Shown: positions 19,348 to 28,210, counted from the stretch's first letter. The stretch: DNA of 64,000 nt from Rivularia sp. PCC 7116 (GCF_000316665.1 NC_019678.1:4154001-4218000), one strand, 5' to 3'. Notes: generated from the sequence alone by a model not told the origin. Made by a program: numbers and translations.

Positions 19348-21207
19348 ATGAATTACATCATAATATTTGTAGTCTGTGTCACAGTCGGCTTTATTATCTA
19401 TTGCATTAATAAAAAGTCTCTACAATCTAAATCATCGAACTACAAAATAAGCAGTGAGTCGCCTTTATTTGCTCCAGAATATTATCCCATCAATCAAACA
19501 GTTGATTTAAAGCTTTATCAACCTGTAGCGGAATGGAGTGGTCGTTTAATTTTTATTAACGAACATGAAAACGAGCGTTTTGTTAAATTTGAACTTCAAA
19601 ATACTCCCAATTCATACAGGCACTTGCTCGGTAAAGTTGTGAAATTGCAATGGAGTGACGATCGCAAGGTTCAAGAATATGTCAAACGCATGAGTTTTGA
19701 CGTTAAATTTACCAACCAAGCAAAAAAAAGTCATCAAAAAGGTTTGGTTCACCCTGTAAGATTAGATGGGCTGGCTCAAGTTGATTCTTTGGAATCTTTA
19801 GCAGGTGCAAGACCTATGAATGATGTCTGCGTTATGCTATTGAATCCAGAAGTGCAAGCTGATGCTAAGGGCGAGACGCAATTAATTATCGAACGCGAAC
19901 CTATAGAAATTGCGGGACGTTTTGTTGCTTTGGTGCAGTTTCAAGCAAGAATAGAACCCCAAAGCGATTTATTTAAAGTTCATCATTACAATAATGCAAC
20001 TAGAAGTTTTAGTCAGGGCATCGAAGAAATCATTTGTATACCGCAAGTACCGCAGGATATCAAAGGTATTCCTCGTTCGAGCAATCGAGATATTGAAAAA
20101 TCCCCTGCGAATATTGAGGGCTGGTATATTTACGGCGCGCCAAATGCAGAAGGTATATTTGTGGTACAAGCGATTGAACCCCGCGCTTTAGTCAAGATAG
20201 AACCGCAAAAGGTAATTACAAAATCTCCAAAAATATTTGAGTATCTTAACAAAAGAATTTGGGCAAAAACGAAATTACAAAAAGGAAATTACGATACAGT
20301 TTTATTAGCACCAGAACGGGCAAATATAAAAGGTGCCTTATCTGAATGGCAGTTAGGAGATAAAGCTTTAGTAATTCATTTATTCGGTGGTATTGGTGGT
20401 CAAAAAGCCGAAGCATCATCTTGGCTTCCGGTTCCAGGTCATTTTTCCTACGGAATTGCAGAGGTAGTAAAAGATAAGATTACTTCGGAATTACGCTTCG
20501 ATATTATTTACCACCAAGTTTATTGTCATAACCCAGAAGCGATTATTGCCGGTAGTTTAACTTGGGCTGCTTATATGGGTTCATTATGGAGGGGTTGGTT
20601 GGGAACTCGTCCGGTAAGCGATATTTTGATTAAATACGAGCCGATTACTACTGATTATGATTTTGGTGGAATTAAAGTATCTCCCCTAACAGAATTTATC
20701 GAAGAACTTAGAGAAATTACAGCCCGCTATCGCCTCGGAGATGGAACCGGGGCATCATTAATCAGCCCAACAGCTTCCTGCGTTCAAGATTCTAATCAAG
20801 CACTTTACGCCACAATTCACGATATACAGAACTTAGTTAAATCAAATCCGGCAATAAACCAATGGTTACAAAAGCATCCAAATGATAAACAAACTCAGTA
20901 TTTTAACGAATTAATATCTTTAGGAGATATTTTAGAAAAACAGTTAATTCCCTTGGGTGTAGTACGTCGAGACTGGCAGCAAAATGCCAAAGATTTATTC
21001 GGAACTAACAGTAAAAATGAAAATATTTTTACAACTGCCATCAAAATGTTGAAAAGTTGGCGAACTGTATTACCCAAGAGAGCGCAAGACGAAATCGTAA
21101 AAATCTTTCTCAAGCAAAAAGCCACGGCATGGGTATTAAGAACTAATCAAGTCGGAGGATATGACGATACTATCGCACCAGTTGCGCCGACTATGATTTT
21201 TAAGTAA
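19348..21207 (+). CDS. Membrane-anchored protein of unknown function
   Basis: 619 residues. Residues 2-20 are a single hydrophobic segment, so it is probably anchored by its N-terminus with a large soluble part. I see no known catalytic motif. Recognisable landmarks are a central region rich in beta structure (EWSGRLIFINEHENERFVKF, GWYIYGAPNAEGIFVVQA), a glycine run HLFGGIGG at about residue 348, AAYMGSLWRGWLGTRPVSDI, and a C-terminus ending GGYDDTIAPVAPT. It looks like a conserved protein rather than a random frame (long, no low complexity). It may be one of the cyanobacterial proteins labelled CAAX-protease-like, but I cannot see that family's EExxxR motif. No operon. Confidence 0.7.
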   Translation: MNYIIIFVVCVTVGFIIYCINKKSLQSKSSNYKISSESPLFAPEYYPINQTVDLKLYQPVAEWSGRLIFINEHENERFVKFELQNTPNSYRHLLGKVVKLQWSDDRKVQEYVKRMSFDVKFTNQAKKSHQKGLVHPVRLDGLAQVDSLESLAGARPMNDVCVMLLNPEVQADAKGETQLIIEREPIEIAGRFVALVQFQARIEPQSDLFKVHHYNNATRSFSQGIEEIICIPQVPQDIKGIPRSSNRDIEKSPANIEGWYIYGAPNAEGIFVVQAIEPRALVKIEPQKVITKSPKIFEYLNKRIWAKTKLQKGNYDTVLLAPERANIKGALSEWQLGDKALVIHLFGGIGGQKAEASSWLPVPGHFSYGIAEVVKDKITSELRFDIIYHQVYCHNPEAIIAGSLTWAAYMGSLWRGWLGTRPVSDILIKYEPITTDYDFGGIKVSPLTEFIEELREITARYRLGDGTGASLISPTASCVQDSNQALYATIHDIQNLVKSNPAINQWLQKHPNDKQTQYFNELISLGDILEKQLIPLGVVRRDWQQNAKDLFGTNSKNENIFTTAIKMLKSWRTVLPKRAQDEIVKIFLKQKATAWVLRTNQVGGYDDTIAPVAPTMIFK

Positions 21208-21500
21208 TTGGGCATGGGGAATTAGGCATGGGGAATTGGGCATTGGGCATGGGGAAAATCGGATAACAAGAGGACAAAAGGCAAAAAGCCAGCAGGCTAG
21301 AAGCCTGGGGCTAATACTGCGAAGCCCACCTGCGTGGGCTACTAACTGGACTTAGACAAACAACAAGGAGGAAAAAGCCTCAAAGTGAGTTACTGCGTTG
21401 CGCGGGAACAAGCGCGTTGTAGCAAGTGGCGTTCCCCCAAACTAGCGAAGCCGAAGGGGCTTAGTTTATGTAGCTGCACCCTTACAGGGTATCGGGTACA
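21208..21500. repeat. Tandem and palindromic repeat cluster
   Basis: Directly after the preceding stop codon, 21208-21256 holds degenerate tandem copies of TTGGGCATGGGGAA. Next come a CAGGCTAGAAGCCTG dyad and a GAAGCCCACCTGCGTGGGCT dyad (about 21294-21345), then a GC-rich stretch with GCGCGGGAACAAGCGCG (about 21395-21420). The two hairpins contain the CCCAC/GTGGG arms also seen near 42.8 and 62.9 kb. No gene is seen. Confidence 0.65.
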
Positions 21501-21650
21501 ATGTTTGTTCAAAATCGGGATGCTCCCCAAAAATAATTTACAGTTTGAACTTTAACCTTTAACCTTTGACCTTAAGTTAACTTCTGTTTCTCGTTATATT
21601 CGATAGGATTGCTAGGTAACTTATTTATTGCCTCAATTGCGAAACTATTT

Positions 21651-22289
21651 ATGGCTCTTAATTTATATTTTTTGCGTCACGGAGAAACTACTTTTAGTCA
21701 AAGTGGTGATTTTTGCGGGGAAACTAATGCGGAATTGACTCCGGAAGGGGAGCATATGGCGGAATCTTTTGCTGATGTTTATCAGAAGCTGAAGTGGAAA
21801 GCTGTTTACGCTAGTCCGATGAAGCGTACTGTGGCGACTGCGAAACCGTTTTGTGATGCTACCGGAATTGATATGCAGTTGCGGGATGGGCTGCGGGAAG
21901 GTAGTTATGGTGAGTGGGAAGGTAAAAGTAAGGAATTTGCTCAAGAGCATTATGCAGAAAATTATATTAATTGGTTAACTGAACCCGCTTGGAATGCTCC
22001 GAAGGGTGGAGAAACTGCGGTGGACATCGCAAACCGCTCTATGCCTGTAATTGCTGAAATTCAAGAAAAACATCCTGAAGGTAATGTTTTAGTTGTTTCT
22101 CACAAGGCAACTATTCGGATTATGCTTTGCAGTTTATTAGGTATTGATTTGGGTAGTTACCGCTATCGGATTAATATTTTAGTTGCGTCGGTGAGTATGG
22201 TTAAATTTGATGTTCACGGTCCTTTACTGGAATTTTTAGGAGATAGAAATCATATACCAGAAGATATTCGTACTCGGAAGGGAACTTAG
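21651..22289 (+). CDS. Histidine phosphatase family protein (phosphoglycerate-mutase-like)
   Basis: 212 residues. YFLRHGETTFS near the N-terminus is the RHG motif carrying the phospho-accepting His. YASPMKRTVATAKPF carries the second conserved Arg, LREGSYGEWEGK matches the usual loop with a catalytic Glu, and VVSHKATIRIMLC contains the second catalytic His. All four catalytic elements are present. Members include cofactor-dependent mutases and broad phosphatases such as CobC; the sequence does not separate these. The ATG at 21651 (MALNLYFLRHGE) is chosen; the longer frame would use TTG at 21609 with no similarity. It is followed by a GGTAATT tandem repeat. Confidence 0.88.
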   Translation: MALNLYFLRHGETTFSQSGDFCGETNAELTPEGEHMAESFADVYQKLKWKAVYASPMKRTVATAKPFCDATGIDMQLRDGLREGSYGEWEGKSKEFAQEHYAENYINWLTEPAWNAPKGGETAVDIANRSMPVIAEIQEKHPEGNVLVVSHKATIRIMLCSLLGIDLGSYRYRINILVASVSMVKFDVHGPLLEFLGDRNHIPEDIRTRKGT

Positions 22290-22323
22290 GTAATTGGTAA
22301 TGGGTAATTGGTAATTGGTATTT
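22288..22323. repeat. GGTAATT heptamer tandem repeat
   Basis: About five imperfect copies of TAATTGG/TAATGGG units directly after the phosphatase stop codon. Confidence 0.75.
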
Positions 22324-22396
22324 GATGATTAGATAAATGGGAGGGGCATTCTTGTCCATCCCATTTGAATTGATTTTACAAATATCTCACAAATTA

Positions 22397-22590
22397 CTAA
22401 ACAACTTTTTTTCTGGCAACGTCGAAAATTTGTTGATTACCGCGACTCCAAAGTACGTTAAATTTCCAACGTTTGATTTTCCAAGTTGAATCGGTGCGAA
22501 TTAAACCAGCAGTGTAGTAACCGCCCATTTCTAAAATATCTTTTCCTGGTTCCCCTGGTAAATAGTGAAAAGCTCGAACTTGAATATCCC
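22397..22590 (-). pseudogene. 3' remnant of an NTF2-like (SnoaL/dehydratase-like) gene
   Basis: Read on the minus strand, this frame gives [20 protein letters not shown], then [20 protein letters not shown] and LWSRGNQQIFDVARKK. The run [16 protein letters not shown] and the [17 protein letters not shown] pattern are typical of the last beta strands of the NTF2-like fold in cyanobacterial proteins of about 130-150 residues. Only about 60 codons remain. Upstream of this point the same frame is just a shadow of the AraC gene, so the 5' two thirds are gone. The AraC gene runs into it one frame off, which defines a deletion junction near 22575-22595. Confidence 0.75.
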
Positions 22591-23375
22591 AACTGACGGC
22601 TAATTTGAACAATTGATAATTCAGGTTTAGCAAGTAACCTTTTTGCTGCTTCAACTCGCACTTTGATAACGTATTGCCAAGGTGTTAAACCCGTTGTTTG
22701 TTTGAATAAGCGACAAAAATGGTATTTACTTATATCAAGCAGCGAAGCAATAGTTTCTAATGATAAATCTTCGTTTAAATGCTCGTGAATATATTCTATG
22801 GCTTGTCCGATTTGAGAATTACTTCCTACATCAGCATTAATTTTTGGCTTTCTGGCTGTATAGAATTGCAATAAATGCGCGGCTAAAGCTGTAATTAAAG
22901 AATCTGCATAAAAACGACTTTCTAAAGGATTTGTTTGTAATGCAGTTTTTAAAGATAATCCAATTTGGTAAATTAAAGGATCGGGTTTAGCAAAGTGCGG
23001 CAAGAGTTCAATATCCGAAGTAATTGATTCATAAGCAATACGTTTGAGAAAAGAAGGTTTTAAACTAAGTAATATCAGTTCTTGTTCTCCAGCTGAATGA
23101 ATCCAATGGGGAGTATGAGCGGGAACAATACATACGTCACCGACATTGACTTGTTCTTGTTTTAAGCTTCCATCTAATCGTCGCTCTGCTTCAACTCTCC
23201 CTACAGTTTGAATTGCTAAAACATGTTGTTTGGGATAATGTTCGGGAGTTTCGTGGGGTGGATGCTGGTGATATTCCAAATAAACGTTGTTCAATTGATA
23301 GATGTTCCTTGGTTTGCTACCTGCCTGAATTAATAGAGCAACCAAATTATTACAATCAAAAAGCATCTTTAACAC
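22458..23375 (-). CDS. AraC-family transcriptional regulator, both ends rearranged
   Basis: A 305-codon frame. Residues about 17-130 form the cupin-like sensing domain ([40 protein letters not shown]). Residues about 190-270 are the AraC DNA-binding region: first [25 protein letters not shown], linker helix and the start of the second HTH ([15 protein letters not shown]). The second HTH then stops matching: the frame continues into out-of-frame NTF2-like coding sequence ([12 protein letters not shown]...), so the second recognition helix and its tail are lost. At the other end, the first 16 codons lie in DNA that codes for TnpB on the plus strand, so the original start is probably gone too. 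Regulatory function is doubtful; it may be a pseudogene. Confidence 0.78.
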   Translation of the reverse strand: MLKMLFDCNNLVALLIQAGSKPRNIYQLNNVYLEYHQHPPHETPEHYPKQHVLAIQTVGRVEAERRLDGSLKQEQVNVGDVCIVPAHTPHWIHSAGEQELILLSLKPSFLKRIAYESITSDIELLPHFAKPDPLIYQIGLSLKTALQTNPLESRFYADSLITALAAHLLQFYTARKPKINADVGSNSQIGQAIEYIHEHLNEDLSLETIASLLDISKYHFCRLFKQTTGLTPWQYVIKVRVEAAKRLLAKPELSIVQISRQLGYSSSSFSLFTRGTRKRYFRNGRLLHCWFNSHRFNLENQTLEI

Positions 23376-24379
23376 AACTTAAAAAAGAACATCCTTGGTA
23401 CAAAGATATTCATTCCCAAGTATTACAGGAAGTTCCGAAAAGAGTTGAAAAAGCTTTTGATAGATGGTTGAAAGGTGATGCTAACGCGAAGCTCGCCGGA
23501 AAGAGTACTCTGTCCGGCAGACTTCGCGGTAAAAAATCGGGACGGCCGAGATTTAAGGGCGAAGGTCAATATAAGACTTTTACTTATCAGCAGTTCAAGC
23601 AACATCATTTCTCAAATAAAGTGATAAAGCTTTCAAAAATTGGTGATGTAAAAGTAATCGTACATCGTCCTATTCCAGACGGTTTCACAATAAAAACTGT
23701 ATCCGTCACGAAGAAAGCGGATGGTTATTATGTAACTTTGAGCCTTGATGATAAGACAGTACCAACAATTAAACCTGACTTTAACCGGGATAATATTGTT
23801 GGGATTGATGCCGGATTAATAGACTTTATTGTTACGTCTAATAACGAAAGAGTTGCAGCACCAAAATATTTACGTAAAGCAGAACGTAAATTATGTAAAG
23901 CTCAAAAGCGCGTTTCTCGCCGCAAAAAAGGTTCTAATAGACGTAAAAAAGCTATACGAAAATTAAGTAAACAGCATAAAAAGATTGCTGATACAAGGAA
24001 AGATTTTCATTTTAAAATAGCTAATCGACTACTTAAAAATTATGATGTAGTAGCGGTTGAAAAGTTAAATATAAAAGGTCTGGCTAGGACTAGACTTGCT
24101 AAAAGTATTCATGACGCAGGTTGGGGACAATTCATTTCAATACTTACAAACAAAGCCGAAAATGCTGGTTTGGTGGTAATAAAAGTATTGCCTCATGGTA
24201 CTTCTCAAGAGTGTTCAAATTGTGGTCACAAAGTAAAGAAACCTTTGTCTCAAAGAATGCATAATTGCCCGGTTTGTCATACTTCTATTTGCCGTGACCA
24301 AAATGCCGCAATTAACATCAGGAATCGTGGGGCGCACGACCTGTATAAACAAGCTCAGTTTATGTCTAGGGTTGCCTAG
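23213..24379 (+). CDS. tnpB: TnpB, IS200/IS605-family RNA-guided nuclease, 5'-truncated
   Basis: The frame is 388 codons. Similarity to TnpB begins only around residue 40 ([20 protein letters not shown]); the preceding codons lie antisense to the AraC gene, so the native N-terminus is missing. Active-site elements are intact: Asp in [10 protein letters not shown] (RuvC-I), Glu in VEKLNIKGL (RuvC-II), zinc finger CSNCG...CPVCH, and the final Asp in [10 protein letters not shown] (RuvC-III). TnpB is the nuclease guided by omega RNA from the element's right end; the partner transposase TnpA is absent here. A palindrome inserted in frame (23485-23528) adds about 15 residues ([15 protein letters not shown]). 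The true start is uncertain; loss of the wedge-domain N-terminus probably inactivates it. Confidence 0.85.
   Translation: MLKHVVWDNVREFRGVDAGDIPNKRCSIDRCSLVCYLPELIEQPNYYNQKASLTQLKKEHPWYKDIHSQVLQEVPKRVEKAFDRWLKGDANAKLAGKSTLSGRLRGKKSGRPRFKGEGQYKTFTYQQFKQHHFSNKVIKLSKIGDVKVIVHRPIPDGFTIKTVSVTKKADGYYVTLSLDDKTVPTIKPDFNRDNIVGIDAGLIDFIVTSNNERVAAPKYLRKAERKLCKAQKRVSRRKKGSNRRKKAIRKLSKQHKKIADTRKDFHFKIANRLLKNYDVVAVEKLNIKGLARTRLAKSIHDAGWGQFISILTNKAENAGLVVIKVLPHGTSQECSNCGHKVKKPLSQRMHNCPVCHTSICRDQNAAINIRNRGAHDLYKQAQFMSRVA
23485..23528. repeat. Palindromic repeat inserted in the tnpB frame
   Basis: Arms CGCGAAGCTCGCCGGA (23485-23500) and TCCGGCAGACTTCGCG (23512-23527) pair at 13 of 16 positions around AAGAGTACTCTG. 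It interrupts the conserved TnpB region between FDRWLKG and SGRPRFKG in frame. GC content is well above the surroundings, as expected for a REP-like mobile palindrome. Confidence 0.75.
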
Positions 24380-24428
24380 AGTCTCTGAGAAGCCCACACT
24401 CACCCGAAGGGGAGTGTGTGGAGTACGT
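24290..24428 (+). ncRNA. Predicted TnpB omega RNA (right-end element)
   Basis: In IS605-type elements the guide RNA scaffold overlaps the 3' end of tnpB and ends at the element's right end. Here the tnpB stop (24377-24379) is followed by a hairpin CCCACACTC...GAGTGTGTGG with inner CCC-GAA-GGG (24393-24422), and then GAGTACGTCAC. The hairpin is the kind that ends cyanobacterial IS605/IS1341 elements. The guide would be the flanking DNA starting near 24432. The 5' boundary is a guess and expression is not shown. Confidence 0.45.
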
Positions 24429-24429
24429 C

Positions 24430-25534
24430 ACTAACTTCATTTACCGATTGCGTTGCAAGAGCCAATTTTCTCAGTTATTGAAAATAAGCAATTGACCTTA
24501 CATAAAAATTATAAGTTATCTTTACTACAAACATATTTTATATAATGCCGTATATAATGAGATAATTACTTATCTTTTCGTCAGTAAGGTATAGATAATT
24601 GCCAAGTTTTTTTTGCAAATAAAAAGAGTGCAGTTTTTTTAATTTGTAACGTTTTCGTGATATTATTCATTGTAGAGATTATTTTAAATAATGGGGAGGC
24701 TTGCCTTATCTGAAAATTTTGCTTATATTTCCATTATTAAAATTAACTATTCAATTTATTCATCATCTCATATTTTCATTAATTAAAATATTTTTTTCAT
24801 CAAATAAAATTGAGAAAATTCTGAATTGTTTTTTATAAAATGACATGGTGGTCTTTTATATTTTAATGCACACCAGACGTAAATTAAAAATATAAATCAA
24901 ATAATGGTTTCAAAGGTTTACTTTAAATTAATCCGAAACCTAGTAATTAATGTTTTCCTTTTCCTAAACCAATATTAAGGGCGATCGCCTTCTTAATTAA
25001 AATCATCCCTCTCTCACTCTGCGTACCTTTGCGCTTACCTTTGTATTCCTCTGCGTTTATAAAACTATTAATTATCCCACATTATAAAAACAAGAATCAA
25101 ATCGATATTTATCTAATATTGCGTAATGTAAACAACAGCCTGATTAAATTTTGTAAATCGCTAAAAAGAGCTCGAATAAACAACCTACATACTACAAAAA
25201 ATAACGATTTATCTATGTTACAAGGAATGAATTTAAAACCGTGAATTACTTTCGCCAGCCTACAAATAGTATGTTACATACTGTAACTCCTATACTGCTG
25301 TTGGACTATTGATAATAGCATCAATAAGCGGTCAAAACATTGCGAAATATTTAGATAAGTTAAGACTAATGAATACTGATATTTAATTAGAACTTGAATC
25401 TAGATTAGGTTGAATTATAGCTATATATTAATGACTAAAATTTGCCTAATAAAACTATGTGAAGCATGAATAATTTATGAGGTATGTAGCTAGTATTAGA
25501 AAGTTGTTAATATTCGCATAGTCTCTAAAATCGA
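24430..25534. other. Gene-free AT-rich stretch
   Basis: About 1.1 kb between the tnpB right end and the Old Yellow Enzyme gene. It is very AT-rich with long A/T runs and one HIP1 site at about 24980. A 71-codon frame (25029-25244) is open but has no family resemblance, no signal peptide and no ribosome-binding site. I see no tRNA, terminator or repeat that also occurs elsewhere in the window. It may hold decayed sequence left from the transposon event. Confidence 0.45.
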
Positions 25535-26635
25535 ATGACTTCCCATCTCCTCAGTGATTTCAATCTCAAGAATCTATCTTTAAAAAACCGTTTGGTAATG
25601 GCTCCGATGACTCGCTCTCGTGCGGGTGCGGAAAGAATGCCAAATGCTTTAATGGCAGAATATTACGCTCAGCGATCGGGTGCTGGTTTGATTATTAGCG
25701 AAGGGACAACTATTTCTAAACAAGCAAATGGCTGGTTGCATACTCCCGGAATTTATACTCCCGAACAAACAGAAGCTTGGAAGCAAGTAGTTGATGCAGT
25801 ACACGCGAAAGGAACGCCGATTTTTTTGCAGTTATGGCATACGGGGAGAGCTTCTCACAGCAGTTTTCAGGAAAATAATCAGCTTCCTGTTGCACCTTCA
25901 GCAATTAGAATTGAAAGCTCAGAAGCTCATACACCAGACGGTAAAAAACCTCATGAAACTCCGAGAGCTTTGGAGACAGCAGAAGTTTCCCAGGTTGTGG
26001 AAGATTATCGTCAAGCAGCAGCAAATGCCAAACAAGCTGGTTTTGATGGAGTAGAAATTCACGGTGCAAACGGCTATATTATCGATGAATTTTTACAATC
26101 TAAAACCAATCAACGCAGCGATAAATATGGTGGTAGTTTAGAAAATCGCTATCGGTTTTTGAAAGAAATTATTGAATCTGTTCTTACCGTATGGGATGCG
26201 GGAAGGGTAGGAGTTAGACTTTCTCCCAACGGTAATTACAACGATATGGGTTCGCCAGATTATCGGGAAACTTTTACTTATGTAATCGAGCAGTTAAACC
26301 AATATGGGTTGGCTTATCTACACGTACTTGACGGTTTGGGTTTTGGTTTCCACGAACTTGGTGAACCAATGACTGTAGCTGAATTGAGAAAAATATATAA
26401 CGGTACTTTGATAGGTAATTGCGGTTACGACAAACAGAGCGCAGAGAAAGCGATCGCTGCCAATGAAGCTGATTTAATTGCTTTTGGCAGACCATTTATC
26501 AGTAATCCCGATTTAGTTGAGCGTTTTGCTAATAATTGGGAACTTAATGCCGATCCAGAAACGGCTATTTGGTATTCCTTTGAAGCGGAAGGTTATACAG
26601 ATTTTCCGACATATCAGGATAAGGTAGCTGTGTAG
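25535..26635 (+). CDS. Alkene reductase, Old Yellow Enzyme family (NemA-like)
   Basis: 366 residues, a full-length FMN-dependent TIM-barrel enzyme that reduces activated C=C bonds with NAD(P)H. Landmarks: LKNRLVMAPMTRSRA at the start, QLWHTGRASH in the barrel, HGANGYIIDEFLQ with the His/Asn pair that binds the substrate carbonyl and the Tyr that donates the proton, RSDKYGGSLENRYRF, GVRLSPNGNYNDM and AFGRPFISNPDLVERF near the phosphate site. It belongs to the classical OYE group. The physiological substrate is unknown; members act in xenobiotic or oxidative stress metabolism. It is transcribed alone; ATG start with no obvious ribosome-binding site. Confidence 0.92.
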   Translation: MTSHLLSDFNLKNLSLKNRLVMAPMTRSRAGAERMPNALMAEYYAQRSGAGLIISEGTTISKQANGWLHTPGIYTPEQTEAWKQVVDAVHAKGTPIFLQLWHTGRASHSSFQENNQLPVAPSAIRIESSEAHTPDGKKPHETPRALETAEVSQVVEDYRQAAANAKQAGFDGVEIHGANGYIIDEFLQSKTNQRSDKYGGSLENRYRFLKEIIESVLTVWDAGRVGVRLSPNGNYNDMGSPDYRETFTYVIEQLNQYGLAYLHVLDGLGFGFHELGEPMTVAELRKIYNGTLIGNCGYDKQSAEKAIAANEADLIAFGRPFISNPDLVERFANNWELNADPETAIWYSFEAEGYTDFPTYQDKVAV

Positions 26636-26657
26636 GAATGGTTATTCCATAAATGTA

Positions 26658-26680
26658 GAGACGTAGCAGTGCTACGTCTC
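26658..26680. repeat. GAGACGTAGC palindrome
   Basis: GAGACGTAGC-AGT-GCTACGTCTC, a perfect dyad with 10-bp arms, the same element as at 1662-1684. It lies between two convergent stop codons and may act as a bidirectional terminator. Confidence 0.8.
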
Positions 26681-26689
26681 GGTGAAAAT

Positions 26690-27217
26690 TTATTCCGGAC
26701 GTTCGGGAGGATTTTCAGGAACTCCAAGAGCTTCTTTTAGTTCTTCTTCGCTAATTCCTAACTTGCTTGCTGCTGCACTCAAATCTTTTCTGGGTCTTGG
26801 TCCAAAGGCTTCTTTGATTTGTTGTTTGGTAACACCTAACTTTGCTGCTGCTGCTTTAAAATCTGGTTTAGGTGGTCGTTGACCTTCGCTTAATTCGGGA
26901 GGATTTTCGGGTAATCCTAGAGCTTCTTTTAGTTCTCCTTCGCTAGTTCCTAACTTGCTTGCTGCTGCTGCAAAATCAGGTTGCGGTGGTCGTCCCAGAG
27001 CATCTTTTAATTGTTGTTCTGTAATTCCTAATTTTTCTGCTGCTGCTTTTAAATTTGGTTTTTGTCTTCGGGGTCGTCTTTGTCCTTGGGGTGGTTGGTT
27101 TTGAGCGATAGTTAACGAGGATGGACTAGCTGCATTAATCTTATTGACGGAAGCAAAAGCTAATGTTCCAAGTAATGCGGGAATTGCGGTTAAAGTGAGT
27201 AGTTGATTAAGTTTCAT
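26690..27217 (-). CDS. Secreted protein with four KLGIxExxLKEALG repeats
   Basis: 175 residues. A signal peptide covers about 1-30 (TLTAIPALLGTLAFASVNKINA). A Gln/Pro/Arg-rich linker follows (QPPQGQRRPRRQKP). The rest is four copies of a helical unit with consensus (D/N)(F/L)xAAAxKLGxxxxxLKEALG, separated by Pro-rich spacers (GLPENPPELSEGQRPPKP). I do not know the family; similar AAxxLGxxxxxLxxAL units look like short helix-turn-helix pairs found in secreted actinobacterial and cyanobacterial proteins. The PPQGQR motif also occurs at the C-terminus of the YHYH lipoprotein at 32912. A degenerate copy of the ATTACA/TGTAAT dyad lies upstream (27274-27312). Its role is unknown. Confidence 0.78.
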   Translation of the reverse strand: MKLNQLLTLTAIPALLGTLAFASVNKINAASPSSLTIAQNQPPQGQRRPRRQKPNLKAAAEKLGITEQQLKDALGRPPQPDFAAAASKLGTSEGELKEALGLPENPPELSEGQRPPKPDFKAAAAKLGVTKQQIKEAFGPRPRKDLSAAASKLGISEEELKEALGVPENPPERPE

Positions 27218-27273
27218 AATTAAACTTTGAACTCCGAATCAGTTGCTTACATTTACGATTAAGCCAGTTAAAA

Positions 27274-27312
27274 ATTACATTTGACTTTGGTTTTTGATTA
27301 AAATTTTGTAAT
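27274..27312. promoter_or_regulatory. Degenerate dyad upstream of the four-repeat protein gene
   Basis: ATTACATTTGACT (from 27274) followed by ATTAAAATTTTGTAAT (27297-27312). The same composite, ATTACATTTGACTATG then ATTATAAAATTGTAAT, recurs at 28646-28684. Its right half matches the arms of the perfect dyads at 27979, 32568, 32712 and 35310. It is 57-95 bp from the start of the minus-strand gene, a plausible operator position. Confidence 0.4.
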
Positions 27313-27534
27313 TTAAGTCTTGGAAGAGTAAATATAAGCAAAACCTTGATGAGCGATGATGAATACTTGTGAAGGTTCTGCTTCTCTTGATAATCCCCAT
27401 CAATTAATTGATTGTGATTCTAGTTTTATTGTCGTTGGTTATCTTTACAGGTTTTATCCAGCTTGATTTATATAAGTAGTTAAACATAATTAATTACACA
27501 ATGTTATTGCGAGTGTAACGTTCATCGAAGATGT

Positions 27535-27606
27535 TCCCGAAGGGTAGTGAAACGAAGCATGAGCGCGTTCACCTTTATGTGCGGCTCAGCTGCGGCTCAT
27601 CGCAAG
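27535..27606. repeat. GC-rich mobile-palindrome-like stretch
   Basis: Within AT-rich DNA this stretch has several GCGAAGC/GAACGC-like words and CGGCTCAGCTGCGGCTC, which folds on itself. It resembles the composite palindromes at 6540-6605 and 21395-21500. It is part of a 990-bp gap (27218-28210) that otherwise holds the repeat at 27668-27782 and the dyad at 27979. Confidence 0.5.
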
Positions 27607-27667
27607 GGTTATGGCTAATTTTCTTAGCTTTTAATAAGAGTAAATAATTTTGTTCACTTACTTAAAC

Positions 27668-27782
27668 AGGACTTACGCAATTGTCATAAGGCTTTGGTTG
27701 GTGCTTGATAGGAAAGCCTTATTATTGCGTTAGAAATCAAGCGAACTGTCACTGCACCCTACAAGCAAAATGTGCCAGTTAA
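27668..27782. repeat. AGGACTTACGCA MITE, damaged copy
   Basis: The left end AGGACTTACGCAA is intact. The right part TGCACCCTACAAGCAAAATG and GTGCCAGTT matches, in reverse orientation, the left interior of the intact copy at 32388-32511, but the final inverted end is missing. It is probably a rearranged or deleted copy. Confidence 0.6.
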
Positions 27783-27978
27783 ATCTTCAAAGCCAAAAGT
27801 GTTAGCATCTAATAATTTTATATGCTCGAAGATAACTTTATCGGTATTAGCTCTTTATTCAAGTAAGTATTTGAGCGAATATATGATTAAAATATATAAC
27901 AAAAATAGAATCACTTATTCATGTGATTTAGACGTATTAAATTGATGATAATTTTATCGAGTTTAGCTTTAGTTTTCG

Positions 27979-27994
27979 ATTACAATTTTGTAAT
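27979..27994. promoter_or_regulatory. Dyad ATTACA-ATTT-TGTAAT
   Basis: A perfect 6+6 dyad with a four-base spacer, 216 bp upstream of the small basic secreted-protein gene. It has the same arms as the dyads at 32568, 32712 and 35310. Proposed operator for a dimeric regulator. Confidence 0.45.
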
Positions 27995-28210
27995 TTTAGT
28001 TCTAGATTTGTGAAGCTAAAATAGAGCTATTCGCGAAAAAATCATGAATCTTTCTCAAGGTTCTGTTTATCTTGAGACTCCCCTATGTCAATTAATCAAA
28101 GTACTAAATTGTAAAGGGACGAAAGACACTTTTTTTAGGACAAATATACAGATTTTGAATCTGAAGGCTTTCTAGTATTTAGTTATCCACTCATTTTAAG
28201 AGGTTTAATT

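Noticed and set aside
25029-25244. 71-codon frame in the gap before the Old Yellow Enzyme gene
   Set aside because: No domain, no signal, no ribosome-binding site.
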